In this document: one piece after another, positions 47,196 through 56,357 of the stretch | Numbering within the stretch: position 1 is the first letter of the stretch | Layout: each line of letters begins with the position of its first letter | Assembly: GCF_040654195.1 (NCBI RefSeq) | Contig: NZ_JBFAHM010000002.1 | Span: 62,001-126,000 of the forward strand | Direction: 5' to 3' | Source of the DNA: Hamadaea sp013361475 | GTDB taxonomy: Bacteria; Actinomycetota; Actinomycetes; Mycobacteriales; Micromonosporaceae | Length of the DNA: 64,000 nt | Notes under the pieces: model-generated | Database searches by the model: none | The model's input: the letters and a program-made list of their open reading frames with translations, nothing else | Told to the model about the DNA's origin: nothing | Made by a program: the position numbers and the translations under genes

Positions 47196-47968
47196 GCGGC
47201 CTCAGGGCCGGACGCCCTTCGAGACCCCGCCGGGATGGCCGTGTCGCCCCGGGACCGCTTGGCGTGCCCCCACAGCGCCCGCGCCACCAGCACATACCAG
47301 ATCTCCAGGAAGAGGACGGAGAAGACGGCGACGAACACGCCGATACCCGGCAGGTACAAGCCGAGCCCCACGGCATTGGCCGCGATCGCCATCCACGCCG
47401 TCACTTTGCTGAACGCCGCACTCCGAAGCATGGCGATGCCGATCACAATCCCCGCCAAGGATCCGAGCAAGTACCCCACATGAAAGGCGGTGCCTTGCCA
47501 AGCGGCCAAGGCAGCCTCGCCAGCTGCCACCGCGCTGGCTTTGGCCTCTGCGGACGTCGCGGTCGCAAAGTCGTCGCTCAGCGTGCTCATCTGAATCGCC
47601 GGGTTCATCGTCGCGTACATGACGACGCCCAGCAGACCTGCGGCGGTCGCGACGAGCATCATCGAAGCACTGGCCCGGCGCAGGATGAGGAACAGCGCGA
47701 GCAGGATCGGCACGAGCAGGATGTTGTCCACGACGAGTAGCAGATCCAGATCGATCAGTCCCGCGAGCCGATTGTCCTGCAGCAGCGCGAACCAGTCGGC
47801 CGCGCCGCCGTCGAGGGGCGGCGGCCAGGCGACGAAGACCGCGATCTGGATCGGAAGAAGAACCGCCGACGCCAAAGCCGCGATCGCCGCAATGCTGAAC
47901 AGACCCGACCATGCAGGCCTGGCCGGTGCGGACAGTTCGACGCGTCGCGGTGTGGAAATCGTGATCAT
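47186..47968 (-). CDS. DUF4386-like multispan membrane protein
   Basis: 260-aa membrane protein with about six hydrophobic segments (LFSIAAIAALASAVLLP, LLVVDNILLVPILLALFLI, LVATAAGLLGVVMYA, VGYLLGSLAGIVIGIAML, WMAIAANAVGLGLYLP, FVAVFSVLFLEIWYVLV). The layout fits the DUF4386 group of unknown function. ATG 47968 was chosen because GGAGGTGG precedes it. A DosR-like box lies 61 bp upstream. Confidence 0.7.
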   Translation of the reverse strand: MITISTPRRVELSAPARPAWSGLFSIAAIAALASAVLLPIQIAVFVAWPPPLDGGAADWFALLQDNRLAGLIDLDLLLVVDNILLVPILLALFLILRRASASMMLVATAAGLLGVVMYATMNPAIQMSTLSDDFATATSAEAKASAVAAGEAALAAWQGTAFHVGYLLGSLAGIVIGIAMLRSAAFSKVTAWMAIAANAVGLGLYLPGIGVFVAVFSVLFLEIWYVLVARALWGHAKRSRGDTAIPAGSRRASGPEAAGP

Positions 47969-48028
47969 GGACCACCTCCAGCGCGAGGGCCTCACCTCGA
48001 GCCCAGCACCTTCGACGTCGTGGAGGTA

Positions 48029-48041
48029 GGGACCAAGGCCC
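48029..48041. promoter_or_regulatory. DosR-like box
   Basis: GGGACCAAGGCCC, 61 bp before the DUF4386-like gene on the minus strand and about 217 bp before the SPW gene on the plus strand. It could serve either. Confidence 0.6.
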
Positions 48042-48257
48042 CGATCATGGCAGGATCCGGCTTTGCCGCGGCCGGGACCAGACCGCGCCGATCTGCTTGC
48101 GCCCGATCCGCAGGTTGACCTCAGGCACGTCTTCCGGCGGTACTAGCCTGAAAGTGAGACAGCCCGCCAGCGCATCACCGGATCAACGGTGACCGGCGGT
48201 GCGCCGGTGTGATCGCCGCATATTGCACTCCGTCACGTTCTTCTGGAGGTGACAACC

Positions 48258-48683
48258 ATGGCTTCCACGGTCAGCATCGAGCGGCATCCCGACATTGTGG
48301 CGTTGCGCCAGAAATACGAACAGGTCAACGAAACCTGGGCCGCCCACGTCGTCACCGGCCTCGTCCTGTTATCGGGGCTGTACCTGGCGATTTCACCCTG
48401 GGTGGTCGGCTTCCAGTCGCTGACGCCTCTCGCCATCAGCAACATCGCCACCGGCACCGTGCTCGTCGCCCTGGCCTGCGGGCTGACCGCGTCGTATGAG
48501 CGCTGGCACGGCGTCACCTGGGTGATTCCCGTGCTCGGTGTGTGGGCCTTCGTATCACCCTGGGTGATCCGCGGGACCGTCAACACGACGCCGGCAGTGG
48601 CGAACAACGTCTCCGTCGGTGCCGTCACCGCCGTGCTCGGCGCCGCCACCCTGTACATGAGCATGCGGAGGATGCGGCGTTAA
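48258..48683 (+). CDS. SPW-repeat membrane protein
   Basis: 141-aa protein with four membrane segments and two SPW motifs (AISPWVVGF and FVSPWVI), the defining repeat of the SPW family. Function unknown; it is common in actinobacteria and often near stress genes. The ATG at 48258 follows GGAGGT at a good distance, and the in-frame GTG at 48249 overlaps that ribosome-binding site. Confidence 0.9.
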   Translation: MASTVSIERHPDIVALRQKYEQVNETWAAHVVTGLVLLSGLYLAISPWVVGFQSLTPLAISNIATGTVLVALACGLTASYERWHGVTWVIPVLGVWAFVSPWVIRGTVNTTPAVANNVSVGAVTAVLGAATLYMSMRRMRR

Positions 48684-48720
48684 AGCGTCGTCCGCATGTG
48701 GCCTCGGGTCGGCTGCACAC

Positions 48721-51066
48721 TCAGCCGGCCCGGCGGGCCGCTTCGGTGGGCATGAGACTGAATGCGCTTTCCTCCTCCTGAGCGTTGTGCAGGTGCAAGA
48801 TCGCGTACAGGCCGTAAAGACTCGCGCGTAGATCGGTGAGTTCATCCGGCTCCGGGTGTTCGCCGAGGTCGTCACAGGCTCGCCGCAGCCGCCGTACCTG
48901 GTGTTCGATTTCGGCGTGGGTGCGGCTGAGCGCTCCCGTCGGATCTGGACCCAGCGCGCGGTCAAGGATGGGCAGCAATTGCTGTTCCTCGGCCAGTTCG
49001 TGCGGCAGCAGATCGGAATCGAGCTGATCTACCAGACGTCGTGCGGACGCCAGGTCCGGCGGCACCGCTCCCAGTCCGTCGGCGACGACACGGATCTGTT
49101 CGACGAGTGGGCGTATGGCGTCGTGCTGTGCGTGGAGTCGTGTCGCGACGGCCAGGTCGGCCTGCGGCAACCGCACGGTGTGGGTACGCGTGGGCAGCAA
49201 CGCGGTCAGGGCGATCCCGATCGCAGCGACGTCGATGATCTCCTGCAGAATGGCGCCGGCGGTCGGTGACAGCCGACCGGCTGCTGCCGGGATCATCGCG
49301 GCGAAAGACAGCCCCATACCGATTCCCGCGGCCAGGCGAGCGATGCGGTGACTGTGCCGGGCGACCATGATGGCGTCGGCGAGCCCGTCGATCCGGTCAG
49401 CCGTGAGCACGACGTCGGCTGCCTCGGCCGACGCGGTGGCTCCCCGAGCAGCCAGGGCGACTCCGACTCCGGCGGCGGCGAGAGCCGGGGCGTCGTTGAC
49501 GCCATCGCCGACCATGATCGTGGGAGCTTCTTGCTGCTCCCTCTGAACGATGGCCAGCTTCTCAGCGGGGTCCCGATCGGCGTAGACGGCGTCGGCGCCG
49601 ACGATGCGGCCGACGCTTTCGGCGATGTCCGCGCGATCACCGGTGACCAGCACCATCCGTCGAATCCCGGATTGACGCAGGGTACGCATCATCCGTGGCG
49701 CGTCCGGACGGAGCGGATCAGTCAACAACAGCACTCCAGCCGGCTGGCCGTCCACCGCTAGGAACACAGTCAGCGAGCCATCAAGGGCGGCACGACGACG
49801 AGCTCGGCGTACCCAACCCTGGACGGGCCCGTCCAGGGTCCAGGCGGCCTTACCCAGCCGTACCACACGGCCGCCGACGGTGCCCTCGACGCCGTAGCCG
49901 TGGCGTTCTCGCACATCTGTCGCCGGTGTGAGGCTGAGGCCGCGGTCGCGGGCCGCCTTCACGATGGTCGCCGCGAGCACATGCGCGGAGGCTTGATCGA
50001 GGCTGGCGGCCAGACGGAGCAGCTCGTCGGCGGGCTCGGGGCCGGCAGTGATGATGGCGGTCAGCGCGGGTCGGCCACGAGTAAGGGTGCCGGTCTTGTC
50101 GAACAGGAGGACGCGACCGGCGGCGAGCCGTTCGAGCGGGGAACCGCCTTTGAGAATCACACCATGCCGGGCCGCCCGGGACAGTCCGGACATGATCGCG
50201 ATGGGCGCCGCGAGCAACAGCGGACACGGGGTTGCAACCACCAGGACGGCAACTGCGCGTACCGGGTCGCCGGTGATCGCCCACGCAATCCCGGCCACAG
50301 CGAGGGTCAGCGGCACGAACCCCACGGCGAACCGGTCGGCCAGCCGCACGAACGGTGCGGTCGCCGACTGCGCCTGCTCGACTAGGCGAACCACCCCGGC
50401 ATAGGTCGACTCGGCGGCGCGCTGTGTCGCGACCATCGTCACGGCGGACCCGGCGTTGACGACACCGCTACGGACGTCGTCGCCTGCCGGGCGGTCGACC
50501 GGGTTGGCTTCCCCGGACAGAGCCGACTCGTCGAACACGCCCGCGTCGGTCAGCCGACCGTCGACCGGCACGATCTCCCCCGCACCCACCAGCAGCCGAT
50601 CGCCGATCGCCACCCGGTCCACCGGCACCTCCTCGATGCCGTGCGGGTTTTGCCTGCGCGCCACCCGCGGTGCCCGCGCCGCCAGCGTGCTCAGCTCCCG
50701 CCGGGCACGAACCGACGCTCGGGCCTCCAGGACGCCGCCGGTGAACAGCATGACCGCGATGACCGCGCCTGCGACCGGCTCGCCGACCAGCAGCGCACCG
50801 ACGAGTGCCAACCAGGCGATGACATCCACCGACGGCTGCCGACGGCGCACCGCCAGGCCGATCGTCACCGTCGAATACGCCAACCCGATCCCGGCCGAGC
50901 TGGTCCACAGAATGGTGGCCAATGCGTTCGCATCCGCGGATGCCGCCAGGACGCCGCCGAGCAGCAACAGCGTCGACAGGCTGAACAGGATGCTGTCGCG
51001 TGCCGCCCAGATGCGTGCAGACGGTCCTGGCCGCGACGAAGACGCCCTTTTCACGGTGTCAGGCAT
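48721..51066 (-). CDS. P1B-5-type metal P-type ATPase with C-terminal hemerythrin domain
   Basis: 781 aa. Membrane segments at about 25-70 and 82-110 precede the actuator loop (SGEANP near 184). The ion-path motif is TPC at 279-281 (ATPCPLLLAAP), the P1B-5 signature, not the CPC of copper pumps. Phosphorylated Asp323 lies in DKTGTLTRGRP. The GDGVND motif is followed by two more membrane segments. From about 635 a four-helix hemerythrin-like domain follows (HAQHDAI, LLPHELAEEQQLLP, HAEIEHQ, HLHNAQEEESA), with His/Glu ligands for a di-iron site. No N-terminal HMA domain is present. P1B-5 ATPases with such domains are known, for example from Acidothermus. Ni/Fe transport is suggested for the class. 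A DosR-like box is upstream. Confidence 0.92.
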   Translation of the reverse strand: MPDTVKRASSSRPGPSARIWAARDSILFSLSTLLLLGGVLAASADANALATILWTSSAGIGLAYSTVTIGLAVRRRQPSVDVIAWLALVGALLVGEPVAGAVIAVMLFTGGVLEARASVRARRELSTLAARAPRVARRQNPHGIEEVPVDRVAIGDRLLVGAGEIVPVDGRLTDAGVFDESALSGEANPVDRPAGDDVRSGVVNAGSAVTMVATQRAAESTYAGVVRLVEQAQSATAPFVRLADRFAVGFVPLTLAVAGIAWAITGDPVRAVAVLVVATPCPLLLAAPIAIMSGLSRAARHGVILKGGSPLERLAAGRVLLFDKTGTLTRGRPALTAIITAGPEPADELLRLAASLDQASAHVLAATIVKAARDRGLSLTPATDVRERHGYGVEGTVGGRVVRLGKAAWTLDGPVQGWVRRARRRAALDGSLTVFLAVDGQPAGVLLLTDPLRPDAPRMMRTLRQSGIRRMVLVTGDRADIAESVGRIVGADAVYADRDPAEKLAIVQREQQEAPTIMVGDGVNDAPALAAAGVGVALAARGATASAEAADVVLTADRIDGLADAIMVARHSHRIARLAAGIGMGLSFAAMIPAAAGRLSPTAGAILQEIIDVAAIGIALTALLPTRTHTVRLPQADLAVATRLHAQHDAIRPLVEQIRVVADGLGAVPPDLASARRLVDQLDSDLLPHELAEEQQLLPILDRALGPDPTGALSRTHAEIEHQVRRLRRACDDLGEHPEPDELTDLRASLYGLYAILHLHNAQEEESAFSLMPTEAARRAG

Positions 51067-51132
51067 TCCGGGCCACCTTCCTCAGCGAGACGCCACCGTC
51101 AACGCTGCGGGTGCTGCTCAGGGTTCGCCCAG

Positions 51133-51144
51133 TGCCAAAGGTCC
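51133..51144. promoter_or_regulatory. DosR-like box upstream of metal ATPase
   Basis: TGCCAAAGGTCC, whose complement GGACCTTTGGCA matches most of the box consensus. It lies 67 bp upstream of the ATPase start. Confidence 0.5.
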
Positions 51145-51268
51145 TCGGCCAGCCCTACGCCTTCCAATTCTCACGGGCTTGCAGCGGCCACAGGGAGTAA
51201 TCGGGACGATTATCGGATCAAGCCCCGCCCGCACCCGACCATCAGCGCTCGCCGGGCATCATGGTGTC

Positions 51269-51943
51269 GTGAACTCCGAGCCGGCGCCCGCCATCCTGGT
51301 CATCGAGGACGACGCGCGCCTGGCTTCGATGCTCGATGAACTGCTCACCGACGAGGGCTACGCTGTCGAGGTCGCCGTCGACGGCCAACGCGGGCTCCAT
51401 CTCGGGCTGACTCGCACCTATCAGGTCGTGATCTTGGATCGCGGCCTACCCGCCTTGGACGGTCTGGACCTTCTCGCTCGGCTCCGCCGCACTGGCGTGA
51501 CCTGTCCAGTGTTGGTGCTGTCTGCACTGGGAAACCCCGCCGACCGGGTGGAAGGCCTCGACGCCGGAGCGGAGGACTACCTCGCCAAGCCGTTCGACAT
51601 CGATGAACTGCTGGCCCGGCTACGCGCCTTGCGACGCAGGCATCTCGATCGGGCGCGCATCGTGCCGATCGGGAGCCGGCGCCTGAATCTGGACACGCGT
51701 GAGGTGTCGGCGGTGCCGCCGGATGCGCCGGTCCGATTGTCGGATCGGGAAAGCTCGTTGCTGGCGTATCTGGCGACGCGGCCGGCGCGGGTCTTCAGCC
51801 GAGCGGAGCTACGGGCGGCCGTCTTCATCGACGCCGGCAGCGACGTCGCGGTCGACACCTACGTGCACTATCTCAGACGCAAGCTGGGTCCTGACGTCAT
51901 CGCAACGGTCCGCGGACGCGGCTATCGACTTGGACACGCGTGA
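51269..51943 (+). CDS. OmpR-family response regulator
   Basis: 224-aa two-component regulator. The receiver has the acidic pocket at 13-15 (IEDD), phospho-acceptor Asp57 (VVILDRGLP) and Lys107 (YLAKPFD). The C-terminal winged helix is of OmpR/PhoB type (ETYVHYL-like VDTYVHYLRRKLG). The GTG at 51269 was chosen because the receiver starts about ten residues later and no upstream in-frame start has family support. It overlaps the kinase gene by GTGA. The target may include the divergent metal ATPase, which is inference. Confidence 0.93.
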   Translation: MNSEPAPAILVIEDDARLASMLDELLTDEGYAVEVAVDGQRGLHLGLTRTYQVVILDRGLPALDGLDLLARLRRTGVTCPVLVLSALGNPADRVEGLDAGAEDYLAKPFDIDELLARLRALRRRHLDRARIVPIGSRRLNLDTREVSAVPPDAPVRLSDRESSLLAYLATRPARVFSRAELRAAVFIDAGSDVAVDTYVHYLRRKLGPDVIATVRGRGYRLGHA

Positions 51944-53142
51944 GCGCTCGCGAGCGGACCCTGCTTCGGCGCACCGCCGTCCGGCTGGGCATACAAGCCG
52001 CCGGCACGGTCGCCGTGATCATCGCGTTGGTGGCCGCCGTCGCGACCCTGGTTGTCGTACGAGCGCAGCACACCGCCGCCGACCAGCTGCTGACCACCAC
52101 GCTGACTCGGGCCGAGGACGTCACCGATCCACCGCCGGGCGTCTGGGTGGTGATCGACGGACCCGATCAGCAGGTGGCGACGCCAGGGCTCCCCGCCGGT
52201 CTTCCGGATGCCAGCGCCCAGGCCGCAGTCGCCGCGGGCGGCCGTCGCTTCGACGACCTGCACGTCGGCGATGTCGAATACCGGGTGCTCACCGTGAACG
52301 ACGGCGTCGCGGTCCGGCAAGCCGCGCTCGATTTGAGTACCGATCACACTGAGCGGCGTACGCTCCTCGACGCTCTGGCGCTGTGCGGAGTGCTTGCCCT
52401 GATCCTGGCCGCCGCGGGTGGCGCGTGGCTTGGCCACCGGGCCGTGCAGCCGCTGGCTGCCGCCGCCGCGCTGCAACGCAGGTTCGTGGCCGATGCCAGC
52501 CATGAGCTACGCACGCCGCTGACGCTGCTGCACACGCGGGCACAGATGTTGCGACGACGGTCGAACCTCGCTCCGGAGCTAGACCCACGCACCCAGGCGG
52601 ACCTCGACGGCTTGGTCCAGGACACTGGCCGGCTCAATGACATCCTCGACGATTTGTTGATCGCCGCGGATCCTCGAGGTGACACGCCGATGCGGCCGAT
52701 GGATGTCCGGGAACTGATCGTGCAGGCGTGCGAGGCAGGACAGGAAGGCGCCCGCCACGCAGGCGTCGTCATCGAGCGCCACATCCCCGCCCGCGCCGTC
52801 CAGGTCGACGGCACACCGGGGGGCCTGCATCGCGCGCTGACCGCGCTCATCGACAACGCGATCCGTCATGCGCGCAGCCGTGTCCTGATCACCGTCGGCG
52901 TCGGCGGACGGGACGCGATCATCGAAGTGACCGACGACGGGCCCGGGATCGACCCGCAAATGACCGACCGGATCTTCGACCGGTTCGCGTCGACCGGCGG
53001 GACGTCAAGACGCCGCTACGGGCTCGGGCTGGCGCTCGTGGCCGACATCGCCGACCGCCACGGCGGCTCCGTCACCGCGGTGAGCACCGCCAGCGGCGCG
53101 ACCCTCAGCTTGCGGCTGCCACTGACGAAGACCGTCGGCTGA
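51940..53142 (+). CDS. Sensor histidine kinase
   Basis: 400-aa membrane kinase. Spans are at about 18-41 and 146-166, with a roughly 100-residue extracytoplasmic sensor between them. The phospho-acceptor His188 is in DASHELRTPL. The ATPase domain has DNAIRHA, DDGPGID and YGLGLAL. The sensor region has no Cys or His cluster, so the signal is not obvious. Co-translated with the regulator. Confidence 0.93.
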   Translation: MSARERTLLRRTAVRLGIQAAGTVAVIIALVAAVATLVVVRAQHTAADQLLTTTLTRAEDVTDPPPGVWVVIDGPDQQVATPGLPAGLPDASAQAAVAAGGRRFDDLHVGDVEYRVLTVNDGVAVRQAALDLSTDHTERRTLLDALALCGVLALILAAAGGAWLGHRAVQPLAAAAALQRRFVADASHELRTPLTLLHTRAQMLRRRSNLAPELDPRTQADLDGLVQDTGRLNDILDDLLIAADPRGDTPMRPMDVRELIVQACEAGQEGARHAGVVIERHIPARAVQVDGTPGGLHRALTALIDNAIRHARSRVLITVGVGGRDAIIEVTDDGPGIDPQMTDRIFDRFASTGGTSRRRYGLGLALVADIADRHGGSVTAVSTASGATLSLRLPLTKTVG

Positions 53143-53210
53143 GCCGGTTTCCAAGAAAGCTCCAAAACGGCGCTGCCAGGATCGGCGGGACCAAGATTGG
53201 AGGGTCCGCC

Positions 53211-53708
53211 ATGCCTGAGACCATCAACGGGTTGCCGCTGCACCCGCTTGTCGTGCACGCGGTCGTCGTGCTGCTGCCACTGGCGGCGCTAGGTGTCATC
53301 GCCTTGGCCGCCCGGCCCGCGTGGCGCCGCAGGTACGCCGGCCTGACGACGCTCGTCGCACTGGCGGCCACCCTCAGCATTCCGCTGGCCACCGAAAGCG
53401 GCGAACACCTGGAACGCCGGGTAGGTGATCCCGGCGCGCACGCCGAACTGGGCGACACCTTGATCTGGTTCGCCGTTCCGCTGCTGGCGCTCGCCGCCGC
53501 CTTGTACTGGACGAGCCGCCGCACGCCCGCCGCCGCCCACGATGCCGACGGGTCGCGACCGGCAAGGCGCAAGGTGGGGGCTCTGGCGCTCTCACTTGTA
53601 GCCATCGTCGTGGCGATCGCCAACCTGGCGCAGGTTTACCGGATCGGCGACTCCGGAGCCAAAGCCGTATGGCACGACACGCCGGCTGCGGCGACCCGCG
53701 AGCGATGA
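53211..53708 (+). CDS. DUF2231 membrane protein
   Basis: 165-aa protein with four hydrophobic segments. The N-terminal INGLPLHPLVVHAVVVLLP is the DUF2231 signature with its conserved His residues, which could bind haem or metal. Function unknown. The ATG at 53211 follows TTGGAGGG. It lies 68 bp after the kinase and converges with galT, with a 12-bp gap. Confidence 0.88.
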   Translation: MPETINGLPLHPLVVHAVVVLLPLAALGVIALAARPAWRRRYAGLTTLVALAATLSIPLATESGEHLERRVGDPGAHAELGDTLIWFAVPLLALAAALYWTSRRTPAAAHDADGSRPARRKVGALALSLVAIVVAIANLAQVYRIGDSGAKAVWHDTPAAATRER

Positions 53709-53720
53709 CCGCGGCCCGCG

Positions 53721-54725
53721 TCACACTCCGGCGGCGATCTGGCGTCCCACTGCCGCTCGCAGCGCGGCAGCCGCACGTTCGGGCACCACGCTGTTGATCG
53801 CCATACCGGTGCCGAGCTCGAAACCGGCCGCGATGCCCAGCCGCGGCACGATTTGAAGGTGCCAACTGAAGTAGTCGTTGTTCTCATCGCTGAGGGGCGA
53901 ACTGTGGACGACGAGGTTGTAGGGCGGATCATGGAGCACCTCTCGTAGTCCGCCCAGAACGACACGGGTCATCCCCGCGAGCTGGTCCAGCACCGAATCG
54001 TCGATGTGCCCGAACGATGCCTGTGGGTGCCGCGGCACGATCCAGGTCTCGAAGGGCACGATCGACGCGTACGGTTGAAAGGCGACCAGATCCGAGCGTG
54101 TCGACACGATCCGGCGGCCGTCACGCAGCTCGTTTCCGAGCACATCGGCGTAGAGGTTCACGTGTGTGCGGTCGAAATGCCGTCGCGCGTGTTCCAGTCG
54201 CTGTTGGGCCTGCGGCGGGACGAACGGCGTGCTCACAATCTGCGAGTGCGGATGGTCGAGCGACGTGCCGGAGGCGCTGCCATGGTTTCGAAAGATGACG
54301 ATCAGGGCGGTGCCGCTGCTTGCCGCGAGTGCGCGGTATCGCTGACGGTAGGCCGCCAACACGGCGGTTACCTGGGCGACCGCCACGGTGGCCAAGTCGG
54401 CGTTGTGGCACGGCGACTCGATGATCACTTCGTGATGCCCGTACGCCGCCATCGCGACGAACCCTTCGGCTCCTCGTGTGGGAGCGTCGATGGGCGTGAG
54501 CGCGGCGAACTTGTTGGGGACCACACGGATACGCCAGGCGCCGTCCGCACCCGTCAGGCGCCATAGCTCTGGAGGTGTCTGGAACTCGTTACCCGGGCAG
54601 AACGGGCAGGGCTCCGCCCTACGCGTCCGGTCCGGCGCTGCCGGCACTGCGTGAGGCCGCGCCCCACGGTCGGGGGCCATGATGACCCAGTCTCCCGTGA
54701 TGGGGTCCTGGCGCAGCTCGTTCAC
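53721..54725 (-). CDS. galT: Galactose-1-phosphate uridylyltransferase
   Basis: 334-aa GalT (HIT superfamily). The active-site motif is HPHSQIV, preceded by FRNHGSASGTSLD, and the metal-binding CPFC motif is near residue 40. It transfers UMP from UDP-glucose to galactose-1-phosphate. The GTG at 54725 (NELRQDPITGDWV) is the family start and overlaps the glycosyltransferase stop by GTGA. Linkage to a trehalose synthase instead of galK/galE suggests a role in sugar-nucleotide or glycogen/trehalose balance, which is inference. Confidence 0.92.
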   Translation of the reverse strand: MNELRQDPITGDWVIMAPDRGARPHAVPAAPDRTRRAEPCPFCPGNEFQTPPELWRLTGADGAWRIRVVPNKFAALTPIDAPTRGAEGFVAMAAYGHHEVIIESPCHNADLATVAVAQVTAVLAAYRQRYRALAASSGTALIVIFRNHGSASGTSLDHPHSQIVSTPFVPPQAQQRLEHARRHFDRTHVNLYADVLGNELRDGRRIVSTRSDLVAFQPYASIVPFETWIVPRHPQASFGHIDDSVLDQLAGMTRVVLGGLREVLHDPPYNLVVHSSPLSDENNDYFSWHLQIVPRLGIAAGFELGTGMAINSVVPERAAAALRAAVGRQIAAGV

Positions 54726-56158
54726 GCGGGATCTGCCGTCCGCAGCGGAGTCCCGCCGACGCTGGCATACCGTTCGGGACGGCTCAGGAATCGTGATTGG
54801 CACGCCACGGAGCAGAATGCGACCCGCAGTCCGTCGATCTCGGTGGTGGGTGCTGTCTGGTCCGGGCCGAGCGCCATGCCGCAGACGGGATCGCGCCGCA
54901 CACGAGACACGGCGGCGCTGCCGGGTTGGCCGAGGCCGCAGAGCAGCGACAACTCATTGAGTAGCAGCCGAGGCAGCAGAAAGTGTGCGCCGACTCGCTG
55001 ACGGCCGCGGCTGCCCAGCTGGGCGGCTCGGACAGGGTCCCGCAGCAGGGCGGAGATTTCTTGGGCGCACTCCTGCACCGAGTCCACGAGCAGACAATCA
55101 AGGTCGTCGGCCAGTTGCAGCGGGATGCCGCCGGCGCGCCCTGCAACGGTGGGCGTGGCCTTCCACAGCGCCTCGGACACGACCAGGCCGAACCCCTCTC
55201 TAATCGACTTCTGCACCACGACGTCGGACATCCGTTGGAAGGCGTTGACTTCGATGTTGCCCACGCCGGTCAGATTCGTGAACAAGTGGATCATGGGATC
55301 GTCCTGGCTGGCCCGCTGAATGTCCCGGTAGATCTGCCAGCCTTGCGGATCGTCCAACGCCATGGAACCGACCAGGGCCAGTTGCAGACCTGGGAACTCG
55401 TCTCGGACCAGCCGGTAGGCGGCGATCACCCCGAGGGGGTCCTTCCACGGGTCGAAGCGCGAGATCTGGGTGATCAGCGGCAGGTCGACGTCGATGCCGA
55501 TCCAGTCCAGCACCTGGCGCGCCGCGTCGGGGTCCAGCGGCATGTTCTTCGGCGACAAGGGATCGATTGCAGGTGGAATGACATCGACACGGCGGATGGG
55601 AAGTGTCGGCGGCACGAATTCGTCCATGGTGAACACCGCGGCGTCGTAGTCGCCGAGCATGTCCCGCAGAAACCGCCATACGTGCGGATTGGGCTCGGAA
55701 GTGTCGATGTGGCACCGCCACACCCAGAGCGAGTCCCCCTTGCCATGCGCGGACAAAATCCCGGCAGGCTGAGGATCGTGCACGATGACGAAGTCGTACT
55801 CCTCTTCGAGCAACCCCGCATTGCGTTCGGCGCTTGCCTCGTAAATCCGCTGATCGCGAATGGTCAACCCATCGTCAGCGCCCTGCAACGCGTTGTGCAT
55901 CTTCTTCGTCACTTGAAAGAAGTCGTCGTCGCCGCTGATGATCTTCCAGTCGCAGACGAGACCCAGATCGTTGAGCAGGGGCACCTCGGAGCGCAGCAGC
56001 TCCGAAACGCCCCCGCCGTACGGGGTCGCGTTCAGGTGCACGACCCGGGCACCACGGAGATCGCGTGCCACCAGCCGCAGCTCGTCGAGGACCCCGTCGG
56101 AGACCAGCCCCCGATAGGCTTCGATCGACCGCTGGCCGACGTCCACCGTCTGCAGCAT
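54722..56158 (-). CDS. TreT-like trehalose synthase fused to YHS domain
   Basis: 478 aa. Residues 1-415 form a GT-B glycosyltransferase of the GT4 trehalose glycosyltransferring synthase (TreT) type: VVHLNATPYGGGVSELL, CDWKIISGDDDFF, DYDAAVFT, QISRFDPWKDPLGVI, REGFGLVVSEALWK. This makes trehalose from glucose and an NDP-glucose. Residues about 420-470 form a YHS domain (RDPVCGMAL, VAFCSVACQSRF), a small Cys-containing metal-associated module usually found in heavy-metal proteins. That fusion is unusual. The start is supported by GGAGGTG, and galT follows by overlap. Confidence 0.88.
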   Translation of the reverse strand: MLQTVDVGQRSIEAYRGLVSDGVLDELRLVARDLRGARVVHLNATPYGGGVSELLRSEVPLLNDLGLVCDWKIISGDDDFFQVTKKMHNALQGADDGLTIRDQRIYEASAERNAGLLEEEYDFVIVHDPQPAGILSAHGKGDSLWVWRCHIDTSEPNPHVWRFLRDMLGDYDAAVFTMDEFVPPTLPIRRVDVIPPAIDPLSPKNMPLDPDAARQVLDWIGIDVDLPLITQISRFDPWKDPLGVIAAYRLVRDEFPGLQLALVGSMALDDPQGWQIYRDIQRASQDDPMIHLFTNLTGVGNIEVNAFQRMSDVVVQKSIREGFGLVVSEALWKATPTVAGRAGGIPLQLADDLDCLLVDSVQECAQEISALLRDPVRAAQLGSRGRQRVGAHFLLPRLLLNELSLLCGLGQPGSAAVSRVRRDPVCGMALGPDQTAPTTEIDGLRVAFCSVACQSRFLSRPERYASVGGTPLRTADPA

Positions 56159-56271
56159 GCCTCACCTCCGGAACCAGCCAGACGTGGCACGCACGCGGTG
56201 GGCGCGCCAATCGCAAGCCCACCATCCTCGCAAGCGCGGGTCAGCGGCACCGGCCTAAGTCAGCATCAATC

Positions 56272-56286
56272 GGGTCCAACGTCCCC
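56272..56286. promoter_or_regulatory. DosR-like box upstream of TreT-YHS/galT operon
   Basis: GGGTCCAACGTCCCC, a near-palindrome of the same type as the other boxes, 114 bp before the TreT-YHS start. Confidence 0.5.
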
Positions 56287-56357
56287 ATCCCATGGGGCAA
56301 GCGTGGGCACATCATCAGGCTAACCGGGGTGACGGGATTTCTCCCGATCTTCGGGAG

